Source of the DNA: Paraburkholderia unamae
GTDB lineage: Bacteria > Pseudomonadota > Gammaproteobacteria > Burkholderiales > Burkholderiaceae
DNA: 64,000 nucleotides
Direction: 5' to 3'
NCBI RefSeq assembly: GCF_003268775.1
Contig: NZ_QLSU01000013.1
Span: 124,001-188,000, forward strand
Positions within the stretch are counted from its first letter, which is position 1; every line of letters starts with the position of its first letter. The notes beneath the pieces were generated by a model, which had not been told where the DNA came from, did not search any database, and was given only the letters and a program-made list of their open reading frames with translations. This document shows positions 26,811 through 34,739 of the stretch, piece after piece. A program made the translations under genes and the position numbers.

Positions 26811-26818
26811 TGTATACA
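26811..26818. promoter_or_regulatory. Candidate GntR (FCD) operator TGTATACA
   Basis: Perfect 8-bp palindrome upstream of the gntR gene, matching the TGTATACA type of site bound by several FCD regulators. Position is compatible with autorepression. Confidence 0.55.
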
Positions 26819-26836
26819 GTAAAGCGAAGTAATTCC

Positions 26837-26854
26837 GATATTTCGCGAAATATC
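26837..26854. promoter_or_regulatory. 18-bp perfect palindrome GATATTTCGCGAAATATC
   Basis: Arms GATATTTCG and CGAAATATC meet without a spacer. It sits 19 bp after the TGTATACA site. A dimeric regulator site is likely; the protein is unknown. Confidence 0.5.
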
Positions 26855-27050
26855 CCCTTGGATCGACTCTAACTGTCGACACTATGGCGAAAGCCCGTTG
26901 ACGTCCGATCCGGCAAGGAGACGCCATGTACACCGGAACCGAGGTTTCCGGCTCTGCGCATGCCGTGGCGAGCGTGGGTTCGCCGCGCTGATGGCCTGTC
27001 GCTTCGATGCGACGGCGATCATTGCACGAGCCGAGAGAACCAAAACCCTA

Positions 27051-27120
27051 TTGATTCGGATAACGAAGTGATTGGAGTGATCGCGCGAATTACATCGAAA
27101 ATTGATTCGGCATACGAATC
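27051..27120. promoter_or_regulatory. Two 18-bp direct repeats with internal symmetry
   Basis: TTGATTCGGATAACGAAG (27051-27068) and TTGATTCGGCATACGAAT (27102-27119) are 51 bp apart, about five helix turns. The second contains GATTCG (27104-27109) inverted as CGAATC (27115-27120). They may be operator sites for the divergent genes. Confidence 0.45.
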
Positions 27121-27358
27121 ATATTGCGAGCCCCGCGATTCCCCACATACGGCATTTTTCATGCAAGGGGCATGCGTGTACGCAACGCCCGGAGCGCCCA
27201 GGTCATGCCCCGGCGTTCCGGACAATCCGGGGATGCACCAGGCCATCCGGCACTTTAAATCGGACGCCGCCTGCCGATATTGAATGATGGGATGTCGCGT
27301 AGAGGATAGTCAGGCTGCGCGGCGATCGACTCAGCGCCGTTGGAGAGTGACGTTCGAC

Positions 27359-28939
27359 ATGATCAGGTTTCGCCCGCTTACAAGCCAGGTTCGCCGCTTA
27401 TATAAAGCCCTGGAGGCCCGCTATCCGGCGGGATTCTCGCTCGACGCCACGCGTGAAGTCACCGTGGGCGACCGCGCCACGCCCGTCCTGCTGAGCGGCG
27501 CGGTTCAGGTGAACCTGAATCACACGGTTCTCGACGACTGGGGCCGCGAATCGGGCGGCATTTCCTCGATCTTCGTGCTTGCGGGCGAGGACTTCGTGCG
27601 CGTCGCCACCAACGTGACGGACGCGAAAGGCGTGCGTGCGGTGGGCGTGGTGATGGACCGGTCGCATCCCGCTTATACGCACAACCGCGCGGGCACCGGT
27701 TACTACGGCTATATGGTCGTGGCGGGCCGCAAGTTCATCGTCGACTATCAGCCGATCGTGGATGCGCGGGGCAGGGTGATCGGCATCTTCTCGGTGGGCG
27801 TCGACATCGCCAACATCCGCATGCTCACGCTGGCCGAGAAAATGGGCCTCGTCGCGGCGGGCGGCGCGGCCGCGCTGCTGCTCGGCTGGCGTGGCGCGCA
27901 GCAGCTCACGGGACTTGCCGCCGCGCCTTGGGCGTGGACGTCGTTGTTGCCCGACCTCGCCATCGCGGCGCTCCTCGGCGCGCTCATGTACGGCGTGGTC
28001 AGGCGTCATGCCGCGCAGCCGCTGCTCGATGCGGCCGCCGCCGCGCGCCGTCTCGCGGCGGGCGATCTGTCGAAGCAGATGCCGGTCAAACGCGGCGACG
28101 AGATCGGGGCGATCTTCGACGCCATCAATGGCGTCAACGTGGGCATGGCGACGTTGATCGGCAACGTGCGCCGTTCCACGGACAGCCTCACCACGGCCGC
28201 GCGCGAGATCGCCGCGGGCAACGCCGATCTTTCCGCGCGCACGGAAGCGCAAGCGGGCTCGCTCGAACAAACGGCGGCCGCCATGGAGCAGCTCACCGCC
28301 ACCGTGCGCAACAACGCGGGCAATGCGCACCAGGCGCACGATTCGGCGGGCTCGACGTCGAGCCTCGCGAACACGGGCGCGCGCCTGATGAACGAGGCCG
28401 AGGCCACCATGCAGGCGATCCGCAAGACCTCGTACAAAGTCGAAGAGATCATCGGCGTGATCGAGAGCATCGCGTTCCAGACCAATATCCTCGCGCTCAA
28501 CGCCGCTGTCGAAGCCGCGCGCGCGGGCACGCAGGGGCGCGGTTTCTCGGTGGTCGCGGCGGAAGTGCGCACGCTCGCGCAACGCAGCGCCGACGCGGCG
28601 CGCGAGATCAAGACGCTCATCACGGAGTCGGTGACGCAGGTCGATCAGGGCGGCCAGTTGATCGAGCGCGTGGGCGGCAACATGACGGAGATCGTCAAGT
28701 CGGTCGAGGCCGTGACCGTGCTGATGGCCGAGATCAGCCGCGCGAGCGCGGAGCAGAGCAGCGGCATCGAGGAAGTGAACCGCGCCGTGGGCCACATGGA
28801 CGAAATGACCCAGCAAAACGCGGCGCTCGTGGAGCAGGCCTCGGCCGCCTCCACGAGCATGCGCGATCAGACCGACAGCCTCGAAACGGCGGTGCGCGTG
28901 TTCCGTCTCGCTACCGACGCGCAACGGCTCGCGGCCTGA
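27359..28939 (+). CDS. Methyl-accepting chemotaxis protein with N-terminal Cache domain
   Basis: 526 residues from the ATG at 27359. Residues 25-152 match the Cache_3-Cache_2 fold (NLNHTVLDDW, EDFVRVATNV, GTGYYGYMVVAGRKFIVDYQPIVDARGRVIGIFSVGVDI). Two hydrophobic helices follow (about 162-177 and 197-214), then HAMP (about 215-268), and a signalling domain with the conserved tip GVIESIAFQTNILALNAAVEAARAG. No CheR-docking pentapeptide is seen at the end (DAQRLAA). Unusually there is no membrane helix before the Cache domain: the residues encoded upstream to the frame limit at 27284 are polar. An even number of helices would put the sensor in the cytoplasm. The gene may be N-terminally truncated or truly rearranged. 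Confidence 0.88.
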   Translation: MIRFRPLTSQVRRLYKALEARYPAGFSLDATREVTVGDRATPVLLSGAVQVNLNHTVLDDWGRESGGISSIFVLAGEDFVRVATNVTDAKGVRAVGVVMDRSHPAYTHNRAGTGYYGYMVVAGRKFIVDYQPIVDARGRVIGIFSVGVDIANIRMLTLAEKMGLVAAGGAAALLLGWRGAQQLTGLAAAPWAWTSLLPDLAIAALLGALMYGVVRRHAAQPLLDAAAAARRLAAGDLSKQMPVKRGDEIGAIFDAINGVNVGMATLIGNVRRSTDSLTTAAREIAAGNADLSARTEAQAGSLEQTAAAMEQLTATVRNNAGNAHQAHDSAGSTSSLANTGARLMNEAEATMQAIRKTSYKVEEIIGVIESIAFQTNILALNAAVEAARAGTQGRGFSVVAAEVRTLAQRSADAAREIKTLITESVTQVDQGGQLIERVGGNMTEIVKSVEAVTVLMAEISRASAEQSSGIEEVNRAVGHMDEMTQQNAALVEQASAASTSMRDQTDSLETAVRVFRLATDAQRLAA

Positions 28940-28947
28940 TGCGCGTG

Positions 28948-29958
28948 TTACGGCATGCGTGTTCTCGACGTATCGACGGGTTGCTCGTCCTTCCTGCCCA
29001 ATAGCGCGACCGGTTCCTGGCGGCCGTGGCGCGAGGCCTTCCAGATCATCAGCAGGTGATAGTAGAGCCGTGCGCTAAAGCCGAAACGGTACGCGTAGAG
29101 GTTTCCCAGCGCGAGTTGCAAGCCCGCACGCGCTTCGTGATTGCGCGCGAGCAGGGACACCACGATCGGCACGAGCCGGCGATACGCGAGCTTGCGGGCG
29201 GGTTCGAGTTCGCGCGGCAGCGTGAGCCCCTTGAGAAAGTGCCACGCGGAGATCGATGAGGCGTTGATCGTGCGCCGCGTTGCCTGGGATACCGAAACGT
29301 CCGTCATGCGATAGCACGAGACGTACTCGTTCACGTAGCACACGCGCTGCGCCGCGAGGCAAAGCAGCGTGCCGAATACGTAATCGCAGCACGTGCCATA
29401 ACGTTCCTCGTAGCCGATGCGCTTGACGAGCGCCGCATCGGCGAGCCAGCCGTTGTTGGGGAACATCTGCACGATGCCGGTGCGGCCCGGCAGCGCTTGC
29501 AGCCCGGCTGCGTCGGCCGTGCGGTGATACGCGGCGTTCATGCGCTGGCTCGCCGCGTGGTCGATGTGTCCGAGGTGATCGGTTTCGTACTGGTCGCCAA
29601 AGGCGACTTCCAGATCGGGATAACGCTCCCATTGCGCGAGCAGCCGCTCCAGGCAGTGGCCGAGCAGATAGTCGTCGTCGTGGATCAACAGGATCTTGTC
29701 GCCGCTCGCGCGCTCGAACAGGCTCGCGACATTGCGTGCCTGGCCGAGCGCTGGCACATTGCGCCGGTAGGCGATGCGCGCGTCGTCGCGGTAACGCGTG
29801 GCGATCAGTTGCGCCGTGCGGTCGTCGCGCGAGTCGTCGCCGATCACGATCTCGATGTCCGCATGCGTTTGCATGAGGCACGATTCGATGCAGCGTACGA
29901 GCAGTTCAGGCCGATCGCACGTTGGCAGACAAATGGAGACTTTCGTTTTTATCGTCAT
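28948..29958 (-). CDS. Family 2 glycosyltransferase
   Basis: 336 residues. The GT-A fold is evident: VSICLPTCDRPELLVRCIESCLMQTHADIEIVIGDDSRDD (residues 7-46) and the metal-binding acidic triplet in LLIHDDDYLLG (DDD at 94-96). The C-terminal half (GNLYAYRFGFSARLYYHLLMIWKA) resembles membrane-associated ends. It likely transfers a sugar to a surface polysaccharide or glycolipid; no other glycan gene is nearby, so the acceptor is unknown. The start at 29958 is at the family N-terminus MTIKTKVSICLPT; the open frame to 30345 adds Arg-rich, unrelated sequence. It converges on the chemoreceptor gene with 8 bp between the stops. Confidence 0.85.
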   Translation of the reverse strand: MTIKTKVSICLPTCDRPELLVRCIESCLMQTHADIEIVIGDDSRDDRTAQLIATRYRDDARIAYRRNVPALGQARNVASLFERASGDKILLIHDDDYLLGHCLERLLAQWERYPDLEVAFGDQYETDHLGHIDHAASQRMNAAYHRTADAAGLQALPGRTGIVQMFPNNGWLADAALVKRIGYEERYGTCCDYVFGTLLCLAAQRVCYVNEYVSCYRMTDVSVSQATRRTINASSISAWHFLKGLTLPRELEPARKLAYRRLVPIVVSLLARNHEARAGLQLALGNLYAYRFGFSARLYYHLLMIWKASRHGRQEPVALLGRKDEQPVDTSRTRMP

Positions 29959-30317
29959 GGGCGGACCCCAGTGCTTAAGGGAAGCGAAGAGGTTCGCAAT
30001 GCGAACTTCATCGGTTGGTGATGACGGTAAATGAAAAAAACACGAAAGAAATTGAAAATAAATCGCAAGGTACGCGGCTTGCGCAAGGCCGCCCCGCAAC
30101 GCCTGATACGGCGGGCGTCTGGGCGGAATCCGCGGATTTGATCTGATGAATCGGAAAGAAAATACCGGTCGATAAAAAAGCGTCCGGCGGCGTGCGCCGG
30201 GGCGGGCAAAGTGCCGGAACAGCCGCCCCAACCGCGATAACATAAGCACACCGGTGCGCCGCTGATTGCACCGCACGCAACGCGCACTCAACCCGCCTGA
30301 AACGATCGACGGCCCCC
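29959..30317. other. Divergent intergenic region
   Basis: 359 bp without a gene. An A-rich patch lies at about 30025-30062 and again near 30150-30180, probably promoters for the leftward glycosyltransferase and the rightward exporter. I see no clear operator or hairpin. Confidence 0.5.
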
Positions 30318-31403
30318 ATGGTTTCCTCCTCCTACGCCCACACACCGCTCACGCCGTTTCGCCGCGCGCTGGCGCGCTTTTCCCTTTCCGAACTCGCGAA
30401 ATACACCAAGCTCACGCTTGGCATGTGGATCGGCTTCGGGATTCCCTATGCGTGCGGCTATCCCGAGGCGGCGGTCGCGCTTTCGGGCTCGGCCATGCTC
30501 ACGCTCGCGCTGGGCAGTTCCATCTCGGCGGCGCGCGGCTACTTCTACAAGCGCGTGATGTCGAACCTCGTGGCGATGCCCATCGGCACGCTGCTGATCT
30601 GGCTGACCGCGCCGCACCTGTGGCTGGGCGTGATCCTGCTGCCGCTCGTGATCTTCACGATCGTGCGCATCCGGCCGTCGGTCTTCCAGATGACGAGCGT
30701 CACCGTGCCGATGACGCTCGTGCTCTACACGGGCGAGCACATTCCGTTGCTGGAGCAACGGCTGATTGGCGTGGTGCTGGGCATGCTGCTGGGCTTCATC
30801 ATTCAGCAGATCGCCTTTCCGCCCGATCATGGCTTCTGGGCCAACACGCTCGTCAACGACGGCAACGAGCAGGCCACGGCGCTGCTCACCGAGGTCGCCA
30901 CGAAGACGCTGGACCACGCGAAGCTGAGATCGGCCACGGCGGCGCTGCGCCTTTCGAGCAGCAACCTGAAGCAGGCGCACGATCTGCTCAAGTCGGATCT
31001 GGAGCAGTCGTGGGTGTCGGCGCACCTCAAGCGCAATCGCGATCGCCTGCCGCTGTTCCACTGCTATCACGAGCTATTCGATTCGATCGTCGGCTTCCTC
31101 GAAACGCTCGACACCTTCAACGCGCAATTCGAGGCACTGGATGCGCAATGGAAGGACGCCTACCGGCGCGGCTTCGCCCGCCTCGTGAGCGTGCATCAGC
31201 AACTCGCTTCGCAGGCCGACCTTCGGGTGGAGCGCCCAGGTCTTCTCGCCAGGCCGCTCACGCGCGAAGAACTCCACGCGCTGGTTGAAGCCCTGCCCGC
31301 GACGGGCGTTTTCACGAGCGTTTATCTCGGGCACCTCACCGGCTACGGCATCCTGCTCAGCCGCCTGAGCGACATGCATACCGAGCATCTCGCGAACGCG
31401 TAA
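30318..31403 (+). CDS. Aromatic acid exporter (ArAE/FUSC-like) family protein
   Basis: 361 residues. About six membrane helices fill residues 27-170 (LGMWIGFGIPYACGY; LIWLTAPHLWLGVILLPLVIF; VVLGMLLGFIIQQIAFPPDHG), then a cytoplasmic helical domain of about 180 residues. This half-size layout matches ArAE-type efflux proteins related to AaeB/YgaP and FUSC. These export aromatic carboxylic acids or other organic anions; the substrate here is not shown. It stands between the glycosyltransferase (divergent) and the hydroquinone gene cluster in the same direction, so a link to aromatic metabolism is possible but 358 bp separate them. Confidence 0.8.
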   Translation: MVSSSYAHTPLTPFRRALARFSLSELAKYTKLTLGMWIGFGIPYACGYPEAAVALSGSAMLTLALGSSISAARGYFYKRVMSNLVAMPIGTLLIWLTAPHLWLGVILLPLVIFTIVRIRPSVFQMTSVTVPMTLVLYTGEHIPLLEQRLIGVVLGMLLGFIIQQIAFPPDHGFWANTLVNDGNEQATALLTEVATKTLDHAKLRSATAALRLSSSNLKQAHDLLKSDLEQSWVSAHLKRNRDRLPLFHCYHELFDSIVGFLETLDTFNAQFEALDAQWKDAYRRGFARLVSVHQQLASQADLRVERPGLLARPLTREELHALVEALPATGVFTSVYLGHLTGYGILLSRLSDMHTEHLANA

Positions 31404-31761
31404 CCGTGCCGCGCGCTCCCTGCGCGCTTCTCCGGCAATCGAAAACGCCCACCGCCTGGCGCGCCCGCGCACGTCTACCCGTAATTGTCCTGGGAGGGGA
31501 GCCACACGCGAAAACGCGTGGGGCGGCCTGCTTGCCGCGTCCCGGCCGCCTTGCCTGGCGGCCCGCCAAAGCCGATTCTTTGCGATTCGCGAATGATGTA
31601 TTCGGGCGTTATCCGGTACTGATTCCCCCGCGCTTGCGACTATCTTTGCGACGTCGATGTCGATGGCGTCCCGCAAGCAGCACCGTGTCGCCCGTCGCAT
31701 CGCACACCGTTTTCGAACATGAGCGATGGCGCGGCGCGAAGGCCGGCCCAAGGAGACAGAG
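31404..31761. other. Upstream region of the MFS/hydroquinone cluster
   Basis: 358 bp without a gene. It holds one copy of the putative LysR box (31579-31595). The rest is GC-rich; a palindromic GCGCGC-type run around 31413-31430 could be the 3' hairpin of the exporter gene, but it has no T run. Confidence 0.5.
31579..31595. promoter_or_regulatory. Putative LysR box TTTGCGATTCGCGAATG upstream of the MFS gene
   Basis: 17 bp with internal palindrome ATTCGCGAAT (31585-31594). It is identical at 15 of 17 positions to the site at 34105-34121 before the ring-cleavage operon, differing only in the two middle bases. It sits 167 bp before the MFS start. Confidence 0.65.
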
Positions 31762-33042
31762 ATGAAACCGCATACATGGGACACGGCTTACGAGTGGAAG
31801 GCCGTGACGTTGCTGGCGCTTGGCTTCGGCCTCGTGGGCCTCGACCGCTGGCTGATCGCGCCGCTGTTCCCCTCCATCATGAAAGACCTGAACCTGAACG
31901 CGCAGGATGTGGGCAACTGCATCGGCATCCTCGGCCTTTCGTGGGGCGTGTTCGCGGCCGTCATGGGCGGCATGTCCGACAAGGTGGGCCGCCGCAAGGT
32001 GCTGATTCCGGCGATCGTCGCCTTCTCGCTGCTCTCGGGCTTTTCCGGTCTCGCGGGCGGCTTCATGGGCTTGCTGGCCGTGCGCGCGCTCATGGGCGTG
32101 GCGGAAGGCTCGTTCTGCCCGACGAGCTTCGCGGCCACGGCCGACGCCTCGCACCCGAAGCGCCGCGGCTTCAATCTCGGGCTCCAGCAAAGCGGCTTCG
32201 CGCTGTTCGGGCTCGCGCTCGCGCCGATCATCGCCACGCAGTTGCTCGGCGTGATGAGCTGGCGCTGGGTGTTCGCGCTCGTCTCGGTGCCGGGCCTCGT
32301 GCTCGGCCTGCTGATGTATCGCGTGATTCGCGAGCCGCGCGCCGCCATGACGCCCGAGGCGGGCACAGCCGCCGCGCCGCTCGAACGCGGCCACTGGCGC
32401 GACGTGATCCGCAGCCGCAACATTCCGGTGGCGATGGTGGCGCTCTTTTGCGCGATGACGGGCGTGTTCGTGCTCGGCGCCATGCTGCCGCTCTACCTCA
32501 CGCAGTATCTCGCGCTCGACACGCAGCACATGGGCATGGTGGCGTCCGCCATCGGCTTTGGCGGTTTCGTCGGACAGTTCGGCTTGCCGGGCCTGTCCGA
32601 TCTCGTGGGCCGGCGCACGGCCAGCCTCGCCGGCTTCGTGGGCACGGCCGCCATGCTGATCGTGTTTCGCGGGCTCGGCGCGCAGCCGCTCGCGCTTTTC
32701 GCCGTGCTGTTCGCGGCGTCGTTCTTCACGCTCGGCCTCGTGTCGCTGCTGTCGGGGCCGGTCGCCACCGAGGCCGCGCCCGCCGGCATGCTCTCGACGT
32801 CGATCGGCCTCGTGGTGGGCGCGGGCGAGATTTTCGGCGGCGGCGTGGCGCCCGCGCTTGCCGGCTTCGTCGCCGCCCATTTCGGTATCCAGAATATTCT
32901 GTGGCTGCCGATCGGCGCAGTCATGCTCGGCGTGCTGGTGAGTCTTCTGCTCAAGGAAACCGCGCCCGCGAAGCTGCGCCGCCGCGAGGCCGTTGCCGTT
33001 GCCGCTGCCACACCGCTGCCTGCCGCCGGTCAGGCCGAGTAG
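31762..33042 (+). CDS. MFS transporter of the hydroquinone cluster
   Basis: 426 residues, twelve membrane helices. MFS signature GGMSDKVGRRKVLIP after helix 2 and its half-repeat PGLSDLVGRRTASL in the second half. The N-terminal helix with GLDRWLIAPLFPSIMKDLNL carries an Asp-Arg pair seen in anion:cation symporter (ACS/AAHS-like) carriers. Start 31762 is fixed by AAGGAGA nine bases upstream; the ATG at 31726 lacks one. By position it likely imports an aromatic precursor of hydroquinone or the compound itself (inference). A 96-bp gap separates it from the LysR gene on the same strand. Confidence 0.87.
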   Translation: MKPHTWDTAYEWKAVTLLALGFGLVGLDRWLIAPLFPSIMKDLNLNAQDVGNCIGILGLSWGVFAAVMGGMSDKVGRRKVLIPAIVAFSLLSGFSGLAGGFMGLLAVRALMGVAEGSFCPTSFAATADASHPKRRGFNLGLQQSGFALFGLALAPIIATQLLGVMSWRWVFALVSVPGLVLGLLMYRVIREPRAAMTPEAGTAAAPLERGHWRDVIRSRNIPVAMVALFCAMTGVFVLGAMLPLYLTQYLALDTQHMGMVASAIGFGGFVGQFGLPGLSDLVGRRTASLAGFVGTAAMLIVFRGLGAQPLALFAVLFAASFFTLGLVSLLSGPVATEAAPAGMLSTSIGLVVGAGEIFGGGVAPALAGFVAAHFGIQNILWLPIGAVMLGVLVSLLLKETAPAKLRRREAVAVAAATPLPAAGQAE

Positions 33043-33138
33043 GGACCGTGCGCCATCCTCCTTCCAGCGCCGCCGCGTAAAAGCGTGGAGACGGGCCCTA
33101 TACTCTGGATGGCCCGAACCCTGGATAAAGAGAGGAGC

Positions 33139-34068
33139 ATGGACCGATTCTTGAGCATCGAAACGTTTGTGCGCGTGGCGGAAACGAGCAGTTTTGCCGA
33201 AGCGGCCCGGCAGCTAGGCGTCACCAGTTCGGTCGTGACGAACCGCATCCAGCAACTGGAAAAGTTCGTCAACGCGCCGCTCTTTCATCGCAGCACGCGG
33301 CATGTGCGCCTCTCCGAAGTCGGAGAGGCGTTTTACCGCGAATGCGCCGAGGTCGTGGGGCGCGTGAACGAGCTCACGGACCAGATGCGCGAACTGCGCG
33401 CCACGCCCACCGGGCGGCTGCGCATCCAGATGCTGCCGGGCTTCGCGCTGGGCCATTTCGGCGCGCCGCTCGCCGAATTCAACCGGCGCTATCCGGGCAT
33501 CCAGCTCGACGTGATCGTCAACGACCGCGTGGTCGATCCGATCGAAGAAGGCTTCGACGTCGCGTTCCAGATCTTTCCGCCGATATCCGAATCGCTGATC
33601 GAGCGCCGGCTCTTTGCGGTGCGGCGGCTCTTTTGCGCCACACCTGCTTATGTGCAGGCGCATGGCGCGCCGCAGCATCCGCGCGAATTGCTGCAACACA
33701 CCACGGCGCTGTATTCGGGCTATCCCTCGCGCAACCGCTGGACGATGACGCGCGGCGACGAAGTCGTGGAGATGGAATTGCCCGGCATGATCCGCTCGAA
33801 CTCCGTGCATTTGCTGCGCGATTACGCGCTCACGGGCGGCGGCGTGGTGTGCCTGCCCACGCTCGTGGCGAGCGCGGCGCTGCTCGACGGCTCGCTCGTG
33901 CCGATCCTCACCGATTACCACCTCTCGCCGTTGAGCTTCGCGGCCGTGTATCCCTCCACGCAGCGCCAGGCCCTGAAAGTGAAGGCGCTGGTGGAGTTTC
34001 TGGCCGAGTATCTGGGCCCCGAGCCCGCGTGGGACGTGCCGCTGCTGGCGCGCGGCTGGGTGCGCTAG
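33139..34068 (+). CDS. LysR-type regulator of the hydroquinone cluster
   Basis: 309 residues. N-terminal winged helix (MDRFLSIETFVRVAETSSFAEAARQLGVTSSVVTNRIQQLEKFVNAPLFHRSTRHV) and a CrgA-type effector domain (GRLRIQMLPGFALGHFGAPLAEFNRRYPGIQLDVIV). Start 33139 has AGAGAGGAG just upstream; the longer frame to 33085 has none. It lies between the MFS gene and the catabolic operon, all on the plus strand. The repeated 17-bp box upstream of both transcription units (31579-31595, 34105-34121) is its probable binding site. The inducer is probably hydroquinone or a ring-cleavage product (inference). Confidence 0.88.
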   Translation: MDRFLSIETFVRVAETSSFAEAARQLGVTSSVVTNRIQQLEKFVNAPLFHRSTRHVRLSEVGEAFYRECAEVVGRVNELTDQMRELRATPTGRLRIQMLPGFALGHFGAPLAEFNRRYPGIQLDVIVNDRVVDPIEEGFDVAFQIFPPISESLIERRLFAVRRLFCATPAYVQAHGAPQHPRELLQHTTALYSGYPSRNRWTMTRGDEVVEMELPGMIRSNSVHLLRDYALTGGGVVCLPTLVASAALLDGSLVPILTDYHLSPLSFAAVYPSTQRQALKVKALVEFLAEYLGPEPAWDVPLLARGWVR

Positions 34069-34104
34069 CGCTGTTGGGCCCGCCGCGTTCGCTCGCCGCG
34101 ATTA

Positions 34105-34121
34105 TTTGCGAAACGCGAATG
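34105..34121. promoter_or_regulatory. Putative LysR box TTTGCGAAACGCGAATG upstream of the ring-cleavage operon
   Basis: Near-identical to the site at 31579-31595. Outer arms CGATTA (34099-34104) and TAATCG (34125-34130) extend it to an imperfect 32-bp dyad, as expected of a LysR recognition site. It lies 87 bp before the start of the dioxygenase small-subunit gene. Confidence 0.68.
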
Positions 34122-34207
34122 CCGTAATCGTCTGGCCGCCGGTTGTTGCCGCCGCGCCGCGCTCCTAAAGTGGATTGCAACGACACCTTCCAAAACAGGA
34201 GACAGCC

Positions 34208-34702
34208 ATGACCGACACGTCATTCCATACCGTCTTCGGTTCGCTCGGGCAGTACCGCAAGGGCGAGATCGAAATCACGAGCGGCGACGCCCGCCACTAT
34301 GTTTTCTCCAACGTCTTCGAAGTCGCCGCGCAGTCGGCGCCCTACGAAAAAGTCGTGGTGGGCAAGAACCTCGAATACGTGATCGAGGTGCTGCGCACGC
34401 AAGGACAGTCGCGCTGGTTTGCCTGCGCGCACGACGAGTTCGTGATCCTGATGGACGGTGAAGCGCGCATCGATTTCATCAAGCTCGACACGCCGCCGAA
34501 GGGCGGTTCCGGAACCGTCGCGGCCGGCGACGAACCCGCGGGCCGCAAGATGGGCCACGTGGTGCTGCGCCGGGGGCATCAGGCTCTGCTGCCTGCCGGT
34601 TGCGCCTATCGCTTCAGCGCGCCGCGCGACGGCGTGGCGCTCGTGCAGACCATGGCCGGCGCGCTTTCGGTGCAGAAGTGGGCCGATATCTGCCTGCACT
34701 GA
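34208..34702 (+). CDS. hapC: Hydroquinone dioxygenase, small subunit
   Basis: 164 residues (about 18 kDa), the size of the HapC/PnpC1-type small subunit. It opens the operon with an excellent site (ACAGGAGACA six bases before ATG). Sequence shows a single cupin-like fold (GKNLEYVIEVLRTQGQSRWFACAHDEFVILMDGEARIDFIKL and GHVVLRRGHQALLPAGCAYRF). With the large subunit it cleaves hydroquinone next to a hydroxyl with O2 and Fe(II), giving 4-hydroxymuconic semialdehyde. Naming rests on my recollection of the family plus the gene order small subunit, large subunit, dehydrogenase, maleylacetate reductase, which is the known hydroquinone meta-type pathway. Confidence 0.85.
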   Translation: MTDTSFHTVFGSLGQYRKGEIEITSGDARHYVFSNVFEVAAQSAPYEKVVVGKNLEYVIEVLRTQGQSRWFACAHDEFVILMDGEARIDFIKLDTPPKGGSGTVAAGDEPAGRKMGHVVLRRGHQALLPAGCAYRFSAPRDGVALVQTMAGALSVQKWADICLH

Positions 34703-34739
34703 CCGTCCACACGCGATTCGAACCTCAGGAGACAAAGAC

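Larger units (their letters stand above)
26713..27358. other. Intergenic region between gntR and the chemoreceptor, rich in symmetric sites
   Basis: No convincing gene in 646 bp. AT content is locally raised (26800-26860 and 27040-27130). It contains the TGTATACA site, an 18-bp perfect palindrome and a pair of 18-bp direct repeats, listed separately. Confidence 0.55.

Noticed and set aside
26960..27283. Short open frame between gntR and the chemoreceptor
   Set aside because: No domain or ribosome site; it covers the direct repeats and an AT-rich regulatory stretch.
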